Shown here: positions 58,624 to 64,000 of the stretch, piece after piece | Position numbering within the stretch: position 1 is the stretch's first letter | Layout of the letters: each line of letters opens with the position of its first letter | Origin: Brevibacterium album DSM 18261 | GTDB lineage: Bacteria; Actinomycetota; Actinomycetes; Actinomycetales; Brevibacteriaceae | Direction: 5' to 3' | NCBI RefSeq assembly: GCF_000426445.1 | Contig: NZ_AUFJ01000009.1 | Location: forward strand, 186,001 to 250,000 | DNA length: 64,000 nucleotides | The notes under the pieces: generated by a model | The model's database searches: none | What the model was told of the DNA's origin: nothing | Seen by the model: only the letters and a program-made list of their open reading frames with translations | Made by a program: the position numbers and the translations under genes

Positions 58624-59802
58624 CTACAAGATAGGGGGCCTGCCGTTCACGGACATCGCGAGCAGCCCCTTGCCCGAGAGCTTCCTCGGCGTCTCGTCCT
58701 CACCCCACGGATCGTCCCTCCAACCGTCCCTCCAGCCGGAGAACCAGGCACGCAGCTGCTGTGGCCGACGCGCCCAGCGCGCGCACTGGACTGCGGTCCA
58801 GGAACCCACATAGGCCCAGCTCAGCGGCCATGGCAGATTGCGCCTGGCCAGCCACACCCGGTTGCGCGCATTCATGTAGAAGTACTCGTCGTGACGTTTG
58901 GGATCGATCACAGGATGTGCAACCGCCAGATCACCGGCGTACCAGACCTGGAAGCCCGCGTCCCAGATCCTCCAGGCCAGTTCGATCCCCTCGTGCGCGT
59001 ACCAGAAGGGAGCCGGCCAGCCGCCGGACTGGTCGAACGCCCGCCGCTGGAGGCAGACCGCGCCCTCCCAGACGGAGAAGACCGCAGACGAGTGCTCCGC
59101 CGAACCCTTGTGCAGGCGTGGGATCCAGCGCTTGGGCGCATCGTCGCGCGAGGGATCCGTGACACGCGGCTGGATGAGGCCGATCTGCGGCTTCGCCCGC
59201 ATCATCTGCGCCATCCGCAGGAGCGTCGTCTCGTCCGGCAACCAGGCATCGTCGTCGAGGAAGAAGAGGAACTCCCCGGAGACATGCGGCACGCCCTCGT
59301 TCCGGCCGGCGGGGATGCCCAGGTTCTCCGGGAGCGCGAGGGTCTTCACCTCCGCAGGCAGGCCGGTGGGCTCCCAGCCGTTGCCCACGCACACGATGTC
59401 GAGATCCACGCCCTTCTGCACAAGGAGAGAGCGGAATCCGCGCTCCAGGTCCTCGGGCCGCCTGCCCTGCGTGAGGACGACGACTCCGAAGCCGTACCGC
59501 GCCTGGCCCGCACCCGCCTGCTCGGCCTCCGCAGGAAGCCGCTGCGACGTCTCCACGGTCCTCCGGGTGCGTGCACGGGCCCCCGTCGCCGGCATGATCT
59601 CGAACGTGCTCTCAGCCGCCTGGGAGCCTGCGTCCCGGAGCACGTGCACATCACGGCGGAGGTGCTCCTCACGGTCCCATGCACCCGGTTCGTCCGGCAG
59701 CCCTCGCGCGCTCTCGCCACCTTCCAGCCGTCCATCCACGGAGCTAGCGAGGAGACCCTCCTGTCTCCACCTCGCGGCATCGCCCTCGCTCCGCGTGCTC
59801 AT
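58624..59802 (-). CDS. GT2-family glycosyltransferase
   Basis: A 392-aa GT2 enzyme with an unusual 90-residue N-terminal extension rich in charged residues. The catalytic domain begins with FGVVVLTQGRRPEDLERGF near residue 103. VCVGNGWEPTGLP and ENLGIPAGRNEGVPH follow, then FLFFLDDDAWLP near 175 (DxD). FWYAHEGIELAWRIWDAG near 270 carries the catalytic ED-equivalent (Glu-Gly-Ile-Glu). ATG after GAGGAGG, overlapping the upstream CDP-alcohol phosphotransferase stop by 4 bp. GT2 plus CDP-alcohol phosphotransferase pairs are common in actinobacterial wall-polymer clusters. Confidence 0.87.
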   Translation of the reverse strand: MSTRSEGDAARWRQEGLLASSVDGRLEGGESARGLPDEPGAWDREEHLRRDVHVLRDAGSQAAESTFEIMPATGARARTRRTVETSQRLPAEAEQAGAGQARYGFGVVVLTQGRRPEDLERGFRSLLVQKGVDLDIVCVGNGWEPTGLPAEVKTLALPENLGIPAGRNEGVPHVSGEFLFFLDDDAWLPDETTLLRMAQMMRAKPQIGLIQPRVTDPSRDDAPKRWIPRLHKGSAEHSSAVFSVWEGAVCLQRRAFDQSGGWPAPFWYAHEGIELAWRIWDAGFQVWYAGDLAVAHPVIDPKRHDEYFYMNARNRVWLARRNLPWPLSWAYVGSWTAVQCARWARRPQQLRAWFSGWRDGWRDDPWGEDETPRKLSGKGLLAMSVNGRPPIL

Positions 59803-60617
59803 CCCAGCCTCCTCGACGCCATGATCGATACGAAATGCCCCACGACGGAGACCGCGCACAGGACGGCGAGCCCGAGGACCAGCACGCGATCCGCTTCGGC
59901 CCCGAGTCCGCCGATCAGTCCGACGAGGGCCGCGACCACCGCGAGGATCGACATCTCCACGGAGTGGTAGATGCGGTGGAAGGGCACGAATCGGGCCGCG
60001 GATTTCAACGTCGCGAGGGCCCCGGAGGGGATCGCCGTGGCCTGCGCGGTGTCCGGCAGCCTGTCGAGCCCGTTAAATGCCCGAGAAACGTGAACCATGT
60101 CGTTGAGGGCTTTGTTGAGCAGGACGAACCAGCCCAGCACCAGGCCGGCCACCACATAGAGATAGGCCGCACCCGGATCCGTCCGCAGAAGACTCAGATC
60201 ACCGACCGCCCGGAAGCCGAGGGCCACCGCGACTGCACCTTCCGTGGTGTAATGGCCGACCTTGTCCAGGAACACGCCCTTGGCTGACTTGGTGCCCCGC
60301 CAGCGCGCCACCTCACCGTCGCAGCAGTCGAAGTAGAGCTGCAGCTGAGAGAAGAAGAGCGCGAGCAGCGCCCCCCAGACCCCCGGGATGAAGAGGGCTG
60401 CGGCGATGGCCCAGCCGGACAGGATCATGAGCCCGGTCACGCCGTTGGCGGTGATCGGGGTGCGCACGAGCAGTGCGGTGCAGTAGATGGAGATGTGACG
60501 CAGGTAGAGCTCCGCGGTCCAGTGCTCCGCATTCTTCCTGGACCTCACCTCGGGAGGCTGCGCGACCGCGCGGAGCTCCGCGAGCGTGGGGCGGTCGCGA
60601 CGGACTGCTGTGCTCAT
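59799..60617 (-). CDS. CDP-alcohol phosphatidyltransferase family protein
   Basis: A 272-aa polytopic enzyme. The active-site motif D-x2-DG-x2-AR-x8-G-x3-D-x3-D is visible at residues 97-122 as DCCDGEVARWRGTKSAKG followed by VFLDKVGH. Asp97, Asp100, Gly101, Ala104, Arg105, Gly114 and Asp118 are present. The last Asp, usually the base, is His122. Six membrane helices surround it. Such enzymes transfer a phospho-alcohol from a CDP-alcohol to a lipid or sugar hydroxyl. ATG start; 64 bp after the TagF-GT4 gene and coupled to the GT2 gene. It probably attaches a phospho-polyol or phospho-sugar in the local polymer. Confidence 0.85.
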   Translation of the reverse strand: MSTAVRRDRPTLAELRAVAQPPEVRSRKNAEHWTAELYLRHISIYCTALLVRTPITANGVTGLMILSGWAIAAALFIPGVWGALLALFFSQLQLYFDCCDGEVARWRGTKSAKGVFLDKVGHYTTEGAVAVALGFRAVGDLSLLRTDPGAAYLYVVAGLVLGWFVLLNKALNDMVHVSRAFNGLDRLPDTAQATAIPSGALATLKSAARFVPFHRIYHSVEMSILAVVAALVGLIGGLGAEADRVLVLGLAVLCAVSVVGHFVSIMASRRLG

Positions 60618-60681
60618 GGTCCCCCTGCGCTTCCGTCTATGGACATCAGACCAGTTTACCGGCCGTTCATCAGCCGGCCAA

Positions 60682-63444
60682 TCAGTCGTCGGAGCCGCGC
60701 CCGCTCACCACTGCGGCGAACTCCTCGACGACCTCGGCGTTGTACGCCGCGGCGTCGAACTCCGGAGCGGGCACGGATCGCCAGTCGAGCATGGCCTCGG
60801 CCAGCGCCTCTGCACTCCGCTCCACGACGCGCCCGCTCCCGGGAGGCAGCGCGGACCGGACGGAGCCGAAGGCGGTGCTGATCACCGGCAGGCCCAGCAC
60901 GAGCGCCTCCAGGATCACCATGGGCTGCCCCTCGTAGTCGCTCGAGAGAACGAAGCAGTCCGCTTCGCTCAGCACCACGTAGGGATGCGGGATCCGGCCC
61001 GTCATCATCACCCGGGCGGCGATGCCAAGCCCCTCTGCGCGGTCCTCCAGCTCTTCCCGCAGCGGTCCGTCGCCCACGAGCACCAGGAGCGCCTCCGGCT
61101 GCTCCTCGAGCACGCGGGCGAAGGCCTCGAGGAGCCGGGCGTGGTTCTTCTCCGGGGACATCCTGCCCACCGTCACAAAGACCGGCCCCTCACCGCGGCG
61201 GGAGCGCAGCGCGGAGTACAGACTCCGCCTCTCGACCGCTTCCTCCAGACCGGCGCGTCCGTACCGCTCCAGCAGCGCATCGAGCGCACTGTCGAGGTCA
61301 CCGGGGATCAGTCCGGCGTCAACGTCACCGGTCTGCTGACCGTCGACGCTCTCACGCCCCGCACCGGCGAGGATCGCGGCAGCATCGATGGTGTTGCGCG
61401 CATGGAGGAAAGAACCGGCATCTGCGAAGTCTCTGAGATTCTCCGCATTGATGGCGGCGAGTTCGGAGGAGACGGAGACGAGTCCGTCGAAGTCCTTCAG
61501 CAGCGCGAAGACCGAACGCAGCGACCGGGAGTACGGCAGAGCACCGGAGACCACCCTCCGGGAGTCGGCCAGCAGGTCGTTGTGCATCCAGAGAAGGCTG
61601 CGACCGCAGTCCGCCGTGAGCATCATCCGCGCCCATTTCGCGCTGTAGCCGGAGAAGTCGATTGCGACATCGAACTGCGCCTCGCCGGCGATCCGGCGCC
61701 ATTCCCGTCGCCACAGAGCCCCATCCGCGTCACGCTCCGGGGTTCCCGTCGCCGGCCGGTGCCCATCCAGCTGACGGGTGTAGGAGGACGCCAGGGAGTA
61801 GCGGTCGAGCCCGGCACCGACCGGCAGCTGGCGGATGTGGCGCGGGATGCGGCTGCGCACCTCGCGCCGTGCAGGCTCCGAGGGGTCGGGGTACACGGCG
61901 GTCACATCGAAGCACTGCGGGTCGAGAGCACTCAGCAGCCCGAGCGCCGAGGTCGAGATCCCGTTGGGCTTGAGACCGCCCAGGTGAACGACCAGTCTCA
62001 GCGGACGCGCCTTCCCCCCGGAAGGGCGCAGATCCACGAGCCTGTGCACGGCCTCGGCCCGGCCTCGGAACACCAGATCTGCGAGACGGGCGGCGGAGCC
62101 TCCGTCGTCATGGGGCACCCACCGCTGTCTCGCCGCAGCATAGGACTCCGCGAACCTTCCCTGTCGCGGCTCTGCGCGCTCATGGGCGAGGATCTCCCGC
62201 AGTGCGTCCGAGAGTCCGTCCAGATCCGTGGTCACGGGACCGGGCAGATCCTCAGTCGGAACGTAGGTGCCGCGGGCGGCGAGGTACTCCGCGTGGTCCT
62301 CGGCGAAGAAGACCACGGGAATGTCCGTCGCGAGCGCGTCCATGAAGATCGACGAGAAGTCGGTGACGAGGAGACGGGTCCGGGCCAGCAGTGCGTTCGT
62401 CTCGACGGAGTTCTCGACCAGCGCACCCGCAAGCCGTGGGTCATCGGCAACCGCCGCATATACGGACTGGTGCACCTTCAGCCGGATCTCCCAGCCCTCG
62501 AGCTCGGGCATGCTCCTGAGACGACTGAGGGTCTCTGCGAGGGCGGCGACCTCGACCTGCGGAGCACGGAAGGACTTCCCCCGCCACGTGGGTGCGTACA
62601 GGAGGACGGGCACACCCCGGCCTGTCTCGGTGGAGCTCCCGGCCTCGGCGAACTGCAGGTCGGTGCGCGGAGAGCCGTCCTCGACGATGAGCCCGGAGAA
62701 GACCCCCTCCAGCCGGTAGGCATCGCGGTACATGCGCTCTGTCATGTACGGACCGGAGGAGAGCAGATAGTCCGCGGAGAGGAAGTTGCGCAGCACGTTG
62801 CGCGAGGCCCAGGCGCCGTCAGGCTCGTCGTAGCCCATGTGCTTGAGTGGGGTGCCGTGCCAGGTGTTGAGATAGACCTGCCCGTCGCGCTTGACGTATT
62901 CGACGGGGAAGGTCGCGTTGTTGACGAGGACGGTGGCGCGTTCGAGTAGCGCGAAGTATTCCGGACTGCGATAGGCCGCAGTCCTCACCCGAGGATGGTC
63001 CGCAAATTCGTCGAGCAGCCCCCCGCCAGCGGCGATGGCTTCCGGACGGAGCATCCAGACGTGTGTGAGATGAGTGAGATCGGGCGCATCGACGACCTCG
63101 CGGAACAGCGCCGCCGGGTTGCACAGCGCCCCGTTCCCGCCGAAGCTCTCCCACACCACGAGGCGGGGGTCGAGCGGCTTCGCGCAGGCGGCCTCGAACG
63201 CGCGAGCCCTGCGATACGAGCCCAGGGACCTCCGGGCCTCCCCCACAGCACCGCGCAGGCCGCTCGCAGAGCTGCGCGCAGCGGCTGCCTGCACGCGCGC
63301 CTGCGAGCCGAGCATCGGACGCAGAGAGCGCAGCAGGGCGCCCGCGGAATCGGGCAGCGCCCTGATGGCACCCGACTTCGCAGCTGCGAGCGCTGATCGC
63401 GCCGTGGCCTTCGCCCCGGGCACGCCACTTCGCGGTCGCTTCAT
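60682..63444 (-). CDS. TagF-type polyol-phosphate transferase fused to GT4 (second intact copy)
   Basis: A 920-aa fusion paralogous to the gene at 44214. A basic, Ala-rich N-terminal region of 85 residues may bind the membrane. The TagF domain has VYLNTWHGTPLKHMGYDEP near 193, VPVLLYAPTWRGKSF near 280 and LLVTDFSSIFMDALATD near 358. The GT4 domain has LGGLKPNGISTSALGLL near 490, FVTVGRMSPEKNHARLL near 757, and SSDYEGQPMVILEALVLG near 832. ATG after AAGGAG, 12 bp after the partial gene at the window edge. Its GT4 domain resembles the truncated copy at 53170, so these genes arose by duplication. Confidence 0.88.
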   Translation of the reverse strand: MKRPRSGVPGAKATARSALAAAKSGAIRALPDSAGALLRSLRPMLGSQARVQAAAARSSASGLRGAVGEARRSLGSYRRARAFEAACAKPLDPRLVVWESFGGNGALCNPAALFREVVDAPDLTHLTHVWMLRPEAIAAGGGLLDEFADHPRVRTAAYRSPEYFALLERATVLVNNATFPVEYVKRDGQVYLNTWHGTPLKHMGYDEPDGAWASRNVLRNFLSADYLLSSGPYMTERMYRDAYRLEGVFSGLIVEDGSPRTDLQFAEAGSSTETGRGVPVLLYAPTWRGKSFRAPQVEVAALAETLSRLRSMPELEGWEIRLKVHQSVYAAVADDPRLAGALVENSVETNALLARTRLLVTDFSSIFMDALATDIPVVFFAEDHAEYLAARGTYVPTEDLPGPVTTDLDGLSDALREILAHERAEPRQGRFAESYAAARQRWVPHDDGGSAARLADLVFRGRAEAVHRLVDLRPSGGKARPLRLVVHLGGLKPNGISTSALGLLSALDPQCFDVTAVYPDPSEPARREVRSRIPRHIRQLPVGAGLDRYSLASSYTRQLDGHRPATGTPERDADGALWRREWRRIAGEAQFDVAIDFSGYSAKWARMMLTADCGRSLLWMHNDLLADSRRVVSGALPYSRSLRSVFALLKDFDGLVSVSSELAAINAENLRDFADAGSFLHARNTIDAAAILAGAGRESVDGQQTGDVDAGLIPGDLDSALDALLERYGRAGLEEAVERRSLYSALRSRRGEGPVFVTVGRMSPEKNHARLLEAFARVLEEQPEALLVLVGDGPLREELEDRAEGLGIAARVMMTGRIPHPYVVLSEADCFVLSSDYEGQPMVILEALVLGLPVISTAFGSVRSALPPGSGRVVERSAEALAEAMLDWRSVPAPEFDAAAYNAEVVEEFAAVVSGRGSDD

Positions 63445-63456
63445 TCTCGGTCTCCT

Positions 63457-64000
63457 TCAGCTCGCAGCGCGCACGTCCTCAGGCAGCCGGTTCTCACCGA
63501 ATGCCTCTGCCAGCGCAGCCACAAGCGGCTCGTCGACATAGTGGATCTCGGGATCGACTGGTCGCACCGCGGACCGCTCCCGCTTCCAATCGGTGTTGAT
63601 CGCGAAGAAGTGCCGGTGACGGATGGACTCATCGACTTCCAGCACTGGGCCGTCCTTCACCCGGTGCACGCAGAACTGCGAATCGTCCGGCATCCTGCGA
63701 GGATCGACCGTCCACTTCTTGGTGCCGAGCATCCGCTTCTTCGAACGGTAGACGAAGTCCCAGAAGTGACGTTCCGCACCGATCTCCCTGGTCGCCACAG
63801 CCTCCACCCAGTTGCACTGATACGCCACGAAGCCCGACTCCGAATCCTTGAGATGATCGAACACCGAACGTCCGTCATCGCAGACCACGAGCTCGTCGAT
63901 GTCGGCATTGATGATGCCCTCTGCGTCTCGGCAAAACCGCCAGCGCATGTGCTCCAGTGCGGTGTACTGGCAGAAATCCGAGTCCCAGGTATCGTCTCGC
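63457..64000 (-). CDS. Glycosyltransferase, C-terminal part (runs off window)
   Basis: The frame is open to the window edge, so only the last 180 residues are visible. WDSDFCQYTALEHMRWRF and AEGIINADIDELVVCDD resemble the GT-A region of GT92/GT2-like enzymes, in which DxDE binds the metal and the Trp/Gln/His stretch precedes it. FVAYQCNWVEAV and HFWDFVYRSKKRMLGTKK follow. The stop is 12 bp before the TagF-GT4 start, so they are one operon. Apparent ATG at 63948 is internal. Family assignment is tentative. Confidence 0.65.
   Translation of the reverse strand, partial: RDDTWDSDFCQYTALEHMRWRFCRDAEGIINADIDELVVCDDGRSVFDHLKDSESGFVAYQCNWVEAVATREIGAERHFWDFVYRSKKRMLGTKKWTVDPRRMPDDSQFCVHRVKDGPVLEVDESIRHRHFFAINTDWKRERSAVRPVDPEIHYVDEPLVAALAEAFGENRLPEDVRAAS

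Overview
The window is high-GC DNA (roughly 70% by eye) with GTG/TTG starts, many 4-bp ATGA/GTGA gene overlaps, HAIR and CIRCE heat-shock operators, Rpf-type wall hydrolases with DUF348/G5 domains, a Pmt-type protein O-mannosyltransferase divergent from rsmI, and a metG-tatD-rpf order. Together these point to an actinobacterium, probably of the Micrococcales. The genus cannot be fixed from the sequence. No rRNA, tRNA or CRISPR was seen.

Layout. 1-2.9 kb: a GT4 glycosyltransferase overlapping two DedA/VTT membrane proteins, closed by a 33-bp perfect inverted repeat. 3-8 kb (minus): an MntR/DtxR regulator, a secreted peptidoglycan amidase, a SRPBCC protein and guaB. 8.2-9.8 kb (plus): paired NrdR boxes, nrdI and an nrdF whose metal ligands are replaced by Gln, Ser and Lys, the signature of the metal-free class Ie ribonucleotide reductase. 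10-21 kb: a GNAT enzyme, a lytic transglycosylase, enoyl-CoA hydratase, an RluA-type pseudouridine synthase, a HAIR-controlled ClpC-like unfoldase, a 3-hydroxyacyl-CoA dehydrogenase, a vapBC module, and an amidohydrolase/phosphatase pair. 21-26 kb: groES-groEL with two CIRCE operators around a promoter, then two tandem Rpf-like hydrolases. 26-34 kb: tatD, metG, rsmI, a DUF4190 protein, pmt and a flavoprotein monooxygenase.

34.5-64 kb is a large surface-glycopolymer locus. A plus-strand operon (34.5-42.2 kb) carries a CMP-nonulosonate synthetase fused to a KdsC-like phosphatase, a NeuB-type synthase without a SAF domain, a GT2, two sialyltransferase-like enzymes and a DUF6716-like protein. GtrA and acyltransferase-3 membrane proteins follow. 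A second plus operon (44.2-51.2 kb) encodes two TagF-type polymerases (one fused to a GT4) and a three-part capsular glycosyltransferase. fhs (formate-THF ligase) sits next to them on the other strand. An IS110-family element at 53.9-55.3 kb lies exactly between two glycosyltransferase genes that have both lost their 5' parts. A lower-GC pyruvyltransferase follows, then a minus-strand run: a partial GT, another TagF-GT4 fusion, a CDP-alcohol phosphotransferase, a GT2 and galE.

How it fits together. The left and centre hold housekeeping, stress and wall-remodelling genes. The right half most likely builds a teichoic- or teichulosonic-acid-like polymer with nonulosonic acid, polyol-phosphate, pyruvyl and acyl parts. 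The most notable single item is the QSK-type NrdF with its NrdI and NrdR operators. The IS110 element, with its non-coding left end, and the deletion scar it occupies come next.
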